A stretch of 64,000 bases of DNA from Alligator mississippiensis (GCF_030867095.1 NC_081824.1:123512162-123576161); one strand, 5' to 3'; positions 43,965 to 56,452 are shown, numbered from the stretch's first letter. Notes: generated by a model not told the origin, from the sequence alone. A program made the numbers and translations.

Positions 43965-45725
43965 CATAGAATCAAAGAAGTAGGGTTGGAAGGGACCTTG
44001 TAGATTTTCATGTCCGACCCCCTGCCCAGGCAGGAAGAAAACTGGGCTCAAATGACCCCAGCCAGGTAGGCATCAAGCCGCCTCTTAAAGACCCCCAGGG
44101 TAGGAGCCAGCACCACTTCCCTTGGAAGTCGGTTCCAGATCCTAGCCGCCCTGACTGTGAAGTAGTTCCTACGGATGTCTAATCTAAACCTACTCTCCAA
44201 CAACTTGTGGCCGTTATTCCTTGTTATCCCGGGGGGCGCTAGGGGAAACAACGTCTCCCCCAAACCCTTCTGGTCCCCCCTAGTGAGTTTATAGACGGTC
44301 ACCAGGTCCCCCCTCAGCCTTCTCATGTGAAGGCTGAACAGGTTTAGGTCCCGTAGCCTCTCATTGTAGGGTCTGCCCTGCTGTCCCCGGATCATGCGGG
44401 TGGCCCTCCTCTGGACCCTCTCAATGTTGTCCACATCCCTCTTGAAGTGGGGTGCCCAGAACTGGACACAGTACTCCAGCTGCGGCCTGACCAGTGTCGC
44501 GTAGAGGGGGAGGATCACCTCCTTGGACCTACTTGAGATGCACCTGTGGATACACGATAAGGTCCGGTTAGCCCTGCCGACCGTGACCTCGCATTGTCAG
44601 CCCATGTTCATCTTGGAGTCAATGATGACTCCAAGATCCCTTTCTGCCTCCATGCTCTCAAGAAGGGAGTTTCCCATCTTGTAAGTGTGCTGCCTGTTAC
44701 TACTGCCCAAGTGCAGCACCCTGTACTTGTCAGTATTGAAACGCATCCTGGTTTTTTTAGCCCACCACTGCAACCTATCCAGGTCTTTCTGCAGTCTTTC
44801 CCTCCCTGCTAATGTGCCCATCTCACCCCAAATTTTGATATCATCAGCAAATTTGAACAGGTTGCTTTTCACCCCATCATCCAAATCGCTGACAAAGAAA
44901 TTGAACAGCACGGGCCCAAGGACCGAGTCCTGGGGGACTCCGCTGCCCACTTCCTCCCAGGTCAAATATGACCTGTCCACCACCACTCTCTGAGTATGAC
45001 CCTTCAGCCAATTCGCAATCCATCTGACCGTGTAGGCATCGATGCCACAGTCACCTAGTTTTTTAATGAGGATGGGGTGGTCGACAGTGTCAAAGGTCTT
45101 GCTGAAGTCCAGAAATCCTACATCCACGGCGACACCTGCATCCAATGCTTTTGTGACCTGATCGTAAAAGGCAATCAAGTTTGTCTGACATGACCTGCCC
45201 CTAATGAAACCATGCTGGTTGCCCTTGAGCATCATCCCCAATGCCGGCCCATCACAGATGTGCTCCTTGATGATCTTCTCAAAGAGTTTCCCCAGGATTG
45301 AGGTAAGACTGACAGGCCTATAGTTGCCTGGGTCCTCCCTCCTCCCTTTTTTAAAGATGGGGCCCACCCCACATGGCTATCTTCCAATCATCTGGCACCT
45401 GGCCCGAGCACCACATGTGCTCATAAAGCCGTGCCAAGGGCCCTGCAATAACCCCTGCTAGCTCCCTCAACATCCTGGGGTGGAGAGCAGCTGGACCTGC
45501 TGATTTGAATACGTCCAACCCCTCCAGAAGCACTCTAACCTGGTCCTCCTCAACCTTAGGTCTTGAGGCGTTCCCTTCAAGTCCGTCTTGAATCACGGTG
45601 GGGGAGTCCCAGTCCCTGCACAAGAAAACGGAGGTGAAGAATTTGTTAAAGAGGTCTGCCTTCTCCTCTGGCGCAATCACCAGATTGCCCAGCGTATCTT
45701 GCAGGGGCCCCACATTTCCCGGCGC
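43965..45725 (-). mobile_element. CR1 LINE with extensive reverse transcriptase
   Basis: The best-preserved mobile element here. The - strand frame 45839-45351 carries the region before the reverse transcriptase (EEKADLFNKFFTSVF, then LARLYEHMWCSGQVPDDWK). 45367-44597 holds 256 codons with NYRPVSLTSILGKLFEKII, motif A (FLDFSKTFDTVDH), motif B (GVPQDSVLGPVLF) and the FADD catalytic motif. 44518-44048 holds the C-terminus (FWAPHFKRDVDNIERVQRR and a final GVFKRRLDAYLAGVI). The normally invariant Gly of motif B (GVPQGS) reads Asp. At least two frame changes, near 45355 and 44550, and the missing 5' part make it inactive. The 3' end lies near 43965 and the 5' truncation near 45725. Confidence 0.92.
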
Positions 45726-45918
45726 AGATGTCAAAGGACAAAGAAATATAGGGCCTAGGTACCTGGAGGGGGAGAAAGGGGGAAAACACAATGGCCCCTT
45801 TCCACTGCAAGAGGAATTTCTCCTTGTTAGTTCACTCACCCCAAGTCACCAAAGCTGGGACTTGAATTTGGATCTCCCATGTGGTAGGCAGGAACACTGC
45901 CACACAGCCACCAGTGCT
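45726..45918. mobile_element. Sequence between the CR1 and family A, with a tRNA-SINE-like block
   Basis: GGGACTTGAATTTGGATCTCC then CATGTGGTAGGCAGGAACAC resembles the conserved right part of MIR/tRNA-derived SINEs (usually GAACCCAGGTCTCC...GGCAGGAGCAC). It sits inside the interrupted family A copy, so it arrived with or beside the CR1. Confidence 0.4.
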
Positions 45919-46000
45919 GATTCAATCTTTGCTGGTTAGTTTAACCTGGCTAGGCTGAACTGGTTTGTAACTGGACAGGCCCATCGCAGTGTGCTGGATG
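45919..46000 (+). mobile_element. Continuation of the interrupted family A copy
   Basis: GATTCAATCTTTGCTGGTTAG, TTTAACCTGGCTAGGC and GAACTGGTTTGTAAC match 10532-10580 and directly continue the piece at 43927-43964. Its right end was not found. Confidence 0.65.
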
Positions 46001-46079
46001 TGCCAGGCATCCCGGAGGCTAGGGGTGGCAGTTGGCCCCCAACTCCACTGCAGAGGAGAGGCAGAGGCCAGGAGTGCAG

Positions 46080-46960
46080 GCGCCATCCTTATCCAGAACA
46101 GGGTGCTGGGCCGGTGAGTTGAGGAAACCCCTTATTTTCCTTGGGGAAGTGGGACAGCAGCAGCAAGGCACTGGGATCCTGAGGAGCAGTTGAGCTCCAG
46201 GACGAGGGTCCCTGGGAGCTCAGGGTACAGGCTGGTGCTCAGAGCGGGATTGGCAAGCTGTGAGGCATGTGGGGTGCCCAGCCAATCATCTAGAACAGGG
46301 GTTTGGAGCAACGACCCCTGGGAGCTGCCTGTGCTGCTGACCCTCTGCCACTGACTGCCCCAGAGGGGACTCAGTCTTGTCCCTTATTCTGCAGCTGATT
46401 GTCATTGGATGGAGTCCCTGAGCGTTGTGCTTGGGTCATGCTGATTGCTGCAGGACCCTACTCTGTTGTTTGTTTCTTGCCTTTTTGGTTGCCATGGAGG
46501 GTCACCTTTCAGCCTCTTTGTGGGGTTGGGGTTTGATACAATTTGATTGCTACAGACCAGAAGAGCTTAACCTGTTGCAGTCTGTCGCTTATTGGGAAGC
46601 CTGTTGGAGCTGCAGGGAGTGACCACCTTGCTTCCTTGTGGTAGCATCTCAGCAGTGGCCAAAAGCTGCCAGTTACCCTACCTGTGGTTCTTGAGTCAAG
46701 GGTTGACTAATGCATTCTGGTTTGTTTTGTGATTCTGGTTATGCCATTTAAGCTCACTTGTAAATAACCTTTCCTATTATTCTTGTTTTATAAATAAAGT
46801 GTAAATAGTTAAATAAGGTAAGTGTTAGACCTTCTTGGGACCATGGGCCGCTCTGTGGAGAGCAGGGGCCAGCTGGAAAGTAAATTGGTGCTGTCCAGAA
46901 GCCCTGGCAACTATTGGGCCACCACCTGGGTTACATTATTAATAGAACAAGAGAATTTAA
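46080..46960 (+). mobile_element. Possible LTR or other retroelement with polyadenylation signal
   Basis: A segment unlike its flanks, ending with TTGTTTTATAAATAAAGTG (AATAAA at about 46793) after a T-rich stretch, then GTAAGTG and a further 100 bp. The order resembles the R-U5 part of an LTR or the 3' end of a retrocopied transcript. No start, end or target duplication could be fixed. Confidence 0.35.
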
Positions 46961-46999
46961 AAGGAGAGGGGGGTCAGTAGCACTTGAAATTATCAAGAA

Positions 47000-48390
47000 T
47001 AAGGTACATGATAATGAGCCATGAAGTTAATTGACTCCCTCAGCACTGCCTGAATAAAAATGCCACTCCTCTCTCAGGCAGTTGATTTTAAAGTTTTGGA
47101 GGAGGAATCCAAGGGGGATGCAGCTGCACCACTGCACTCCCCCACTGCCCCCCGCCCCCGGATCCACCCCGGTAAAAGTAATCGATCAAGCAGCCATATC
47201 AGACTTGTCACTGGACTTGTCAGACTGTTTTCATAAACATATCTCCTCTTATAGATTCTTATGGCTCCTCCATGAAGTTCTATGGGACTCTAGATAGGAA
47301 AGGATTGTCACCCTCTCCCACCTCAAACAATTCAGGCACAATGATCCAGCAGCTCACAATGCAGAATTAGAGAAAGGCTGATAAGCAGAACTTTTCAAAG
47401 CCATCTAATGATTTGTAGTTTTATTCTCAGCTTCTCCTGCAATACAGATACCACAAACAAGCTCAGTGTTGAATGTGTGTGTGAGATTTCATAGTTAAGT
47501 TGAGCTGTACATGTTCCTTTGCTGGATCGGTATGCCTTCATTGTTGGAGCAATTTTTGTTGGTCCAGTGAAGGTGAGGATATTGAACAGTCTGTCTGATA
47601 TAAAGAGCAGTTTATGAAAGGCCACAAAAATCACTTGTGGCTGGGATGTTGGGGCTAGGGTGATAGATACCTATGGCAGGCAGACTGAATGAAATATTTT
47701 TGACATTCTTGTACTTGTCTTGCAAGGGAGTTCTTCAGGTTCTAGTAGATATAGGGGTCTGTCTATTGCTAGTAACAGTGAACAGAACTAATATTTTTTC
47801 CCAATATATTCAGTGGGGTTTCTGTCTGAGACCTGTTGGAAAATGGAGTCCAATTAGGGCCAGTAAAACCACAGTGGTAAATTGTATCAGACTGTTTAAC
47901 CTGGTACAGTTACACACAACACAGAAATTCCACAGCTCTCCTTAGGATATTTTTCTAGCCTTACAGGGGAGACTTGCTTGCTCAAAGTTGGTGTGAAAGA
48001 GGTAGTAAAGAAGTACACTTCCTGTGATGCTGTTGGATGCAAGTCCAGTGCAGATACTGCTGGTACTGGTGCCAGTTCTGAGCAAAACATTCCTTGAAAA
48101 CTTGAAGGATTCCAGGAAGGGCTTGTTTGTTGGTGCCACAGTTGAAATCAGGATCTCAGTGCTGATATTGGCATCAGTGCTGTGGTCTCCTCTGTCGTCT
48201 TCACAATACCTTCCTGCCAGTAATCAGAGCTTGCCTGGGGTTGGAGCCAGTCCCAGGATGAAGTGAGAAACTCCAGCCTTCTTGTAAATTTCAGCACTTT
48301 GAGGGAAAGTACATTAATTACCCACTTCCTGGGGCAAGATAGCCAATCTAGATGCTTAGGAAACAGGCAGATCTCCTGAATCCCTCAAGC
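47000..48390. other. Intronic DNA without recognised features
   Basis: Mixed-composition sequence; chance open frames of 60-90 codons only. Confidence 0.45.
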
Positions 48391-48401
48391 ACTGTTTAAT
48401 A

Positions 48402-49215
48402 GGGGTATGTGAAACATGCTGTATTCAATTCAGATTCAGCCAATATTGGGGACAGTGATTTGATTTGTTGATTCCGATCACTGTCCTTGATTTGATTTGG
48501 CCAAATCCAAATCTGAAGATTCGATGCTGATTCAGAGAATCAGCAATTCAGCCATAAACACAGCTTTAAATGTTTTTTCTACATACCTTGAGGTGCCAGG
48601 CACAACTCATGAATGCTGCACTGGTGGGGCAGATGGAGTGTCCCACAGGAATGCAGGGGGGGGGCCCTCCCCCCCCCCGCATGCTTAATGGCAAATCCAG
48701 AAGCGGACTGGAAGTACTTCTGGTCCGCTTCCGGGTCTGCCGTCGATCACGTGCCCCCCCGCACCCCTGCAGCTTGGCGATCAGATGTGGGGGGACCCTG
48801 GGTGCCCCCCCAGACCCAGAAGGCACCAGTCACCAAAGTGGGAGAGTTCAGGGGGGGCCCCCAGCACGTTCCCCCGGCAGACCCGGAAATGGACTGGAAG
48901 TGCTTCTGGTCCACTTCTGGGTCTGCTGCCGAGCACGCTGATGCCCCCCCCCCCCCGACGCTCCTGTGGGACGCTCCATCTGCCCCCACCATCACAGCAT
49001 TCACGAGCTGCCTGGTACCTTGAGGTATGTAGAAAAAACATTTAAACCTGTGTCTATGTCTGAATCAGTGAATCTTTCCAAATCTCTCCAAATTGATTCA
49101 GAGGATTCTGATTCAATTCGGAGAGATTAAAGGGTCTCCTGATTCTATTCAGATTTGGAGATTCAGCTACTGAATCAGGCCAAATTTCTGCTGAATTGAA
49201 TCAGTGACCGAAGCT
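48402..49215. mobile_element. Foldback element with 11-bp flanking duplication
   Basis: Identical ACTGTTTAATA occurs at 48391-48401 and 49216-49226. The outer parts are rich in GATTCAGATT/AATCTGAATC-like motifs. The arms 48565-48660 and 48945-49050 are reverse complements (AAATGTTTTTTCTACATACC against GGTATGTAGAAAAAACATTT). The centre holds two related palindromes near 48690-48740 and 48885-48935, each around an AAGTACTT- or AAGTGCTT-like centre. C and G runs border the core. Probably hAT-related; the duplication is longer than the usual 8 bp. Confidence 0.75.
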
Positions 49216-49439
49216 ACTGTTTAATACCTTGGGGCTGGTTACTGCATTGGCCCACCCATTTGTCTAGGGCAGTCCATCTTGCGTTTCCAGCCATGTCTTG
49301 ATGTATCAATGTAGATAGAAAATGCAGGAGGCTGCCCATTTAACTGCCCTGATCCTGAGGGTGAAATACATGGCTCCAAACCTCCCCTTGATATCATGTC
49401 CCATGTCCCGCAGGTGGCATCCATATCCACTATTACTCT

Positions 49440-50260
49440 CCCGGTCCCTTAGCTGGGCTGCATTCAGCCTGTGGACCAAACTTGACCTCGGGTGTCCTCA
49501 GACCTACCTGGTCTACATACCCCTTTCACTGGGGCTTCTACCCAGCCCCCCTTCACTGGGGCTGCCCCCTCACTGGGACTTCTACTCTGTCCTTCACTGG
49601 GCTGCTGGGCCTAATGCCTCTTGGGCCTCAGACCTCACTCAGTGGGCTTGGGCCCTGTCTCAGGAGCCCTTTTCTCTGCCTGGACCCTGCCTCAGGCCCC
49701 ACTCAGTGGGCCTTTGCCCTGTGCCTTTTTGTCAGGGTGTGCTCCCCTAGCCTTCCCCCTCCATGGGGTCACCCACAAAGCAGCGGGGGGCTGAGGCTTT
49801 CCGGCACCCCATACTAGCTTTCACTAGGAAGGCACAGGTGTGGCATTTCCTGGAGACTGCCCTGCCACAAGCAGCCCCACCACATCATCCTCCTCAGCAG
49901 GCTGTAAAGTTAGGTCATGCTCCAGGACCAGGAACCTCCTCCATCCCCATAGTTCCTAGCCTGAACCTCCAAGTGTTCTGGGAGCTGCAGATCTCCGGCT
50001 GGGCGATGTTATTCCAGCAGCATCCCTACAGCAACTGCCAGCTCTGTTCTCAGGGCCTAGCCTTATACCCAGGCTTCCAGCCTCTCCACCAATCAGGTGG
50101 CTTCCTAACTACCATGTGACCGCCTGATTGGGTCTGCTCCCACCTGCAGGCTGCTTGCCACATGCTCAAACCCCTTAAAGTGGCAGGCACAATAACTCTC
50201 AAAAAAGGGAAAGGGGAAAAGAGAGAGCAATAAAGAGCCCAGCAATTACAGGACAGCTCC
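49440..50260 (-). mobile_element. LTR-like segment
   Basis: Read on the - strand it has TGTGCCTGCCACTTTAAGG near its start, shared with the solo LTR at 13376. Then come CCAAT-type motifs (near 50091), a GTATAAGGC TATA-like box near 50065, and a pyrimidine/GC-rich remainder. Exact ends and target duplication were not found. The + strand open frames (142 and 111 codons) are in different frames of the same repeat and lack recognisable domains. Confidence 0.45.
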
Positions 50261-50269
50261 ACTTACCTT

Positions 50270-51220
50270 TTCATTGCCCCTTCTGTGAACAAAGAGACAA
50301 CTATTCCTCTCTTTCCCTCTAGGAGGGGGACTAGAGAAGCCTACTGCAGCTCAACCCTGAACTGAAGTGTGGGGGTGAAGGCCTTTCAGGGCTGAACTGG
50401 AATGCAGACTGGCAGGCTGTATGTTGATGAGAGAAGGCATGTTAGAAAAGGGTTAGTCATTTGAAGAGTTGCAGTAAGTAAACAGTATGATTTTACTAAG
50501 CTATGTTAGTAAGTTTTTGGTATTCTTTAAGTGCATATCTGACAATAAATAAGGACCTTATGATCTTAAAGTCATGGCCACAAAATTATGGTTTTATCAC
50601 AATATTTTTAAAACATGGATTAATAAATTTCCCAGGAAGAGCTTACTATTAAACTCACATTGCTTCCTATTTTTCCTCAATTTACAGCTCTGCACAGCAC
50701 TCCAGTACTACTCACAGTGTTTTCTGAAGAGCAGATTTGAATATAGTAGACCATTGTTAGACTGTCTTTGACCTAACCTATAATTAATGCATGGAAATTG
50801 GTAGCCCTTCTTCATCCTTCCAAGAAAGTTTTAAAAGAAGAGTTCTTTACGGAGGTCTAATTACTAAAATGTCCTTAATTTTAAAATGTCTACATTTACT
50901 AATGTACTACAAGTAAATAAAAGTTTCCATAAAAGATGCCCTTATAGTAAACCTGAAAAATTATCTGTTGGGTCCAACTAGAGAAGGCTTGAATTTACTC
51001 CTCTTTTTTGCCCATCCAAGTTAAGTTGCCTGTGTATCAGCTTCTCTCCTCCTAAATTTACTGAGCATCACAAGATGAGGGCAGTAATGCTGGCTTGCCT
51101 AATATGCAGGCCTGTTGGACTAATTTTGTTAGTTAATGGCTTTACAGTGCTTTGAAAATTATGAGGGGACACTATTTTCTTTAATTTCACCGTGACATGG
51201 TGCAGCACATTCAGAAGACC
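50270..51220. other. Intronic DNA without recognised features
   Basis: No supported gene, RNA or repeat boundary. Confidence 0.5.
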
Positions 51221-51233
51221 ATAATTCTTTCTT

Positions 51234-51278
51234 GTCTGCCTATGTCCTTAGACCAACACGGCTACAACCTACACCCCT
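51234..51278 (+). mobile_element. Very short retro-inserted element, 45 bp, with exact 13-bp target duplication
   Basis: Flanked by identical ATAATTCTTTCTT at 51221-51233 and 51279-51291. The insert reads GTCTGCCTATGTCCTTAGAC and continues to GGCTACAACCTACACCCCT. The same 3' terminus ends the copy at 8168-8256, while the 5' side is cut 44 bp shorter here. Confidence 0.8.
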
Positions 51279-51299
51279 ATAATTCTTTCTTTTCACCTT

Positions 51300-52760
51300 T
51301 CCAAGGCGGTCACCACACTGCTGAAATGCATCAATCAAACTTGTACTCTGTACTCTTATACTCTGCAACTCTTGGTTGTTCCTGAATACAATGAGACTGA
51401 CCATCCAAGAATCACAGTTGAGAGAGTATCAGCTGTTGTTGATTTCTTTTTTTTTAATAAAGAAAAAAATCAGTCTCACTTTAAAAAAAAAGTTTTGCTT
51501 TTATTTTTAAATGTGGCTTACAAAAATATTTGACCTTTTTTGATTTCTTCTTTTTTTCAGTTAGTTTGTTTTTTTTTTAATTTGAAAAAGCAGATCTGGG
51601 GCAGAAATATCCAAAGTATAAGAGCTCTTAAATTTAACTTGCATGTGTACATGTGTGCATGGGTTTATTCTTTTCAGCTGTTTTTTTACATGTAGCATTG
51701 GGTAGAATACCCTTTAATCAAACATATTTATTTTTGGGAATAAGTGATTTACTTGTTAAGTTTTAGGGACTTTCCAGCCACCAGAAACCTTATCCTGCAG
51801 CTTAGTTTAGTACTGACAGCTGCAGTGCAAGTCTTTTTACTGGACTTAACAAGCTATCCCAAATATTGCCTAGTTGAATGCTGCCTTTGCTTCTGCATGT
51901 TGCTGCTGGGCTATGGCTGCTGGGCCAATCACATTGAAATGTGTAAAATTAGCATTTAAACCAAAATCATGGCATAACCTTCTGTGCAGAGTATAGTTCT
52001 AATAAGATTAAGCTTTAGGAAAGAAAAACATAAAAGATATAATCTAATAAAATGAAAATCTATTCTGAGTAAACTATATTACACATGTTTGCTGAATGGA
52101 TGATATAAGTTTAATGAAATTATATTACCTTATAAACAGGATATGGTAAGTAGTAATGGCAGCTTTTCCATGTATGGTGCAAGAAAGCAAAGGGGGAAAA
52201 TGGAGATTATTACAAAATGAATTGAGTCAAAGCCATTCAAAATAAAAAAGATAAAGATAAAAATTGAATTATAGGTTAAATGCTTATGCAAGTGAACTTT
52301 TGCCTCCTTGTATTTACTGACTAAGATAAAATAAAATAAAATAAACATCTGAAATTAAATAAACCCAAGGAAAAACAACTAAGAATATACAGATGAGAGG
52401 CTGGCATAAGTTGGATATGGTCCATGTAAACAATAGGTTGAAAGATTTCAGAAAATGTTATACTCCTCAATCTCAGCATCTGGACAAATTCTTATTTATA
52501 TTGGTGTATGTTGGTCTGTTCCATTTCTTTATATGATACATAATAGAGAATTCCAGGCTATTAGCACTTCTCAGCCAGATGGCATATACTTCTGTCATGT
52601 TGAGATCATGCTGGAAATGTCATCTATGCAAAACAGCTAAGATATAGTAGAACTTTGAAGTCAGTTTCTCAGTAGTTTATATAGCTATTGGTTTATAGGA
52701 GTTACCATTCATTTCTGCTGACTATTTTTTTTTCTCAAGACTTTTTTTTATAGATATGAA
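51300..52760. other. AT-rich intronic DNA without recognised features
   Basis: T-rich runs near 51440-51580; no supported gene or repeat boundary. Confidence 0.5.
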
Positions 52761-52763
52761 TAA

Positions 52764-52786
52764 GTAAAAAAAAAAAAAAAAAAAAA
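52764..52786 (+). repeat. Poly-A tract
   Basis: More than 20 consecutive A. No recognisable retroelement precedes it, although a short unidentified insertion is possible. Confidence 0.9.
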
Positions 52787-52799
52787 GGTTGTATTTCCA

Positions 52800-55700
52800 A
52801 GGAGTTTTGACAGTTTGCCTAACTCCAGCCCAATCTACGCAGGCGGTAGATTGTACACAATATATATATATGTTTGGTTACACAACCAAAAAAATATATG
52901 GTTTTGAAAAAGATTTATTATGTTAGGTAGACTGCTTCTAAAACTGTATTGGTGTGGATATGCTGCTTTTCTGGCAACAGTTTCACCTAAGATCTTAGCC
53001 AAAGGCTAGGAACCTCTACATGGCTCTTGGAGAGGTAGAGAACCACATAAGAGGTTACAGGATAAAGTAAAAGGAGCCAGTGGATCTATGTTATATAAGG
53101 AAGAATGACTAACTTTTTATATCTCTGATTCATATTCAATATCAGAGATTCTGAGATGAAGGAAATAAAATTAATTTTCCCTATTGGTTTCCTTTTGTGT
53201 TATCATGGGAGCTTTCCCTGTACTCTTACATTGAAGCCTTATTAGGAGAGAAGTTACAGGGCTAGATAAAGGCAGTCCCAGGATTCCATATTTATATAAG
53301 CCCACCCATCACTGCAATTCCCATGAATTTAAACATAGAGCCATACCACTATCCTACCTTCTGGTAGGAAAAAAGCTAAAAGCTTTATTGGTTGAACTTA
53401 AATATGTCTGTGAGAAGGTGCAAGGCAAAGAAGGAGAAATAGGAGGATGTTTCAAAAGCTAATTGCAGTTTTGAAATAAAACCATTTTGTGTGCAATGAT
53501 CATTTAGTGGGCCACATCACTTCTCTACACTTCTCATGAATGTTAGACAATGCTACTGTCATTGTTCCCTCCTGCTGCGTAGTTTTCCACTTTGTGGCAA
53601 ACATAGTGTGGCCAGCCATTTTGCTTCTAAAATACCTTCATACTTCTGCTCCCAGACAAATGCTGTACTCTTTATTTGTCAGCCTCCACTGAATAACTTC
53701 TAGTTGAAGAAATGGCTTTTGTATTTAGCTCCTCTTTACCCTGTTCTGTCTTTGTATCCGTGTTGTCTACCATTAGCTATATGTTGTCCGTCTCACACCA
53801 TTTGCTTTGATTTTGGGAGAGGGGTCTTGAACTCCTTTTGTGCTGTAAAGGGCCTATCACATGGCGAGACCTGCTGAAAACAAATAAGAAAGTAAAGTGC
53901 TTCTGGGAACTCCACTTTGCTCAAAGAGGACTGGTTCCATCCCAAAATGGGCTCTTATTAAACAGCATCAACTGAACAATTCAGCTAACTGAAAATGCTG
54001 CTGCTCTTTCACCTCTGACTTTCAGTCCACATGCTTTTGTCACTATTCCTTGCAGTGCTTTGAAGCTTTTTATTATATCTTTTGCCATTATTTATATGAT
54101 TTCATAGGCTGTGATATGCTTACTGCTAGTGAAATGTTGTTTGACACATTTAAATTTTGTTGGATCATGCTTATACTTTCTTCATCGTTGTTGTCTTTTT
54201 AGTTCCACTTAATTTCCTTTTCATCAATGAACAGAATGCATTTGTGTGTGCCATAGCTCCACCATCTGAGTGATCTCTGCATATCCTGGTATAGCCGTTC
54301 AAATGCATTGCTCAGGTTCCAAGTTAATAAAGAGACAGAAATAAAAATAAGCTAACAAGAATTCTAGAAAAAATGTGGCCATTAGAAATAGGGATGGAGC
54401 AGTGGTTGTGGATGCAAAGAGTTAGCTAGAGACAGCCAAAAGCGGTAATAACCTTAGTAAACAATTGCAATCCAACCACTTTGTTACCCTTGACTTACCT
54501 AAACTTGCTCAGCACATTTGAACTTTGGAGGGTTTCATTTCTGAAGGTCATAGAATATCTATGCATTCCCAGGGGACATATATATTCATACCCCCAGAAA
54601 AAGCAACATGTCCCAGTTCTCCAGATCCAATCAGTTGCACTTATGATAGCCAAACAGCCAAATAGTCTGCCCAAATTATTTCACTGTGTCTATCACACTG
54701 TCCGTCTAACTGTTCATGTCTAATACATGTGCATGACTCCAGATTATTTTTCTGATCCATCATGTTAAGAGGCTGGAAGAATGAGAACAAAAGTGCTAGA
54801 AGAGGACAAGATGTAGTAACAGACAATCTAAGATAATAAAAATCGTATTCTGGTTATTGTGAAGAAAAATTGGACCATATATTTGGCAAACTCAAAACTG
54901 TGAAACTTACATGAATTGACAGTTTACATAAATTCGTTGCTGCATACTGCTAAGACAAAACTTGTGTGCTATCATTTCAACCTGTGTATTGTCTCAGAAG
55001 AGAATATATTTAAAGCTTCATGTATTGCTACTTCCGAGAGAAATTTTTCAGGAATTCAGAATATCTGGGAAACAGCAGAATGTTTGAAAATGTATATGTA
55101 TGAATTATACTCTTGTCATAAAATCCAAGCTACCAGCTCACAATTACACCTCCTCCTTAAATGTATTCTTGCCTTTTGACACCAGAAATTTATCTGTAAA
55201 ATAAAGAAGTGTTAATTAGAAGTGCATTAACGTTATGCACAAAGAGGGGAGCTTCTGGAATGTGAAAGGAGAATGCACTAGATGTTGGAACTGGATACTT
55301 TGTAGGGTTAGGCTTCTTACCCGCTGCAAAGTTGAAGTTTTATGAGCTAGCTTGGGGTACATCTATTTGAAACAAGCAGTCACATGAAACCCCTGAGGGC
55401 TTCAGTTTTTTGCTATGAATTTTTATATCAAAGGGCCCCATTTCTTCCAACGGCTGCATGGGACAGCCAAAGAGCTCCAGGCGATTGGAGAAGTGGCATT
55501 CTTTTATGTAAAAGCTGCAGCAGTCGAGTAGCTCATCATTAATTCAGCAACCTGCTGCAAATAAGCAGGTTGTGAACCATCTGGATATGAATGATCCAGG
55601 TTCTGCTGTATCAGCTTGTTGATGTCTTGTTGCCTTCCTGACATGCATGTTTAATGTTACGTAACTAGACTTTTTATCTTTCTCTGCATATCCCTACCTA

Positions 55701-56150
55701 AGTGTCTTACTCCATAGAGATACATGGAATAGTTGTTAATATATCTATGTTTTGAGATAATTTTTTAAGATGTTAAGCTGAAATAAATAATGTTACGGGA
55801 TTATATTTGTTCACATTAATGTCAATGGCAACAGGATGGGAACCAAAGTAGGTATATTTAATTTTGCATGGGAAAAATGGAATGATTTGTTATGAGAGTC
55901 ACTTAATGAAAAATATTGCAGATGTTTATCCTTGGATTTATATCTCCTTTCTGTAACACGAGTGTACCACAGTAAGCCTGGCACCCTTAGGTACGTAGAC
56001 GTCACAGAAAAATCCTAGTGAACCACTATATTTTTTTTGTTTAAGAGAAGAAAGATGGATATTACAATAACAGATGAAATCAGGGAATAAGTCCAGAGAT
56101 GCAGAGTGAAACTAGCACCAAGAAAGTCAGTAGTTTTTTGCCTTGTTAAA
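52800..56150. other. Ordinary AT-rich intronic DNA
   Basis: The longest stretch with little visible repeat content: a TA run at about 52860-52872, a small hairpin at 53121-53149 (ATCTCTGAT with ATCAGAGAT), and only short chance frames. Confidence 0.5.
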
Positions 56151-56189
56151 ATAAATTAAAACTCTCATTGACTACACTGAGGCCACAAA

Positions 56190-56452
56190 TTTTACTCTCA
56201 GTGCAGTGGAGGGGATGGGGGCAAGCAGAAAGGGTAGGGCAAGCAGTGAGGGGTACAGGCAACAGGGGGCAAGGTGTGGTCAGGTGAGGGGCAAGCGTCA
56301 AGCAGCTTGACCCCTCCCCACTACTGCCTGCCCATCTACCTCCTCCCATGGTGCTTCCCCCACCACCTGCACCTGCCCCCTGACAACTGCTTTCCCGGCT
56401 GCAGCAGTGGGGGGGGGGGGGGGGAGAGGGGGGAGGTGACGGGGGACGGACA
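56190..56452. repeat. GC-rich insertion with G run
   Basis: GC-rich block ending in a run of about 15 G (56409-56424) directly before the palindromic MITE; class unknown. Confidence 0.4.

Noticed and set aside
49322..50119. Frames of 142, 111 and 118 codons on the + strand
   Set aside because: Different frames of a repeated, LTR-like segment with no recognisable domain.
52764..52786. Poly-A tail of a processed pseudogene
   Set aside because: No protein-like or transcript-like sequence was recognised on its 5' side.
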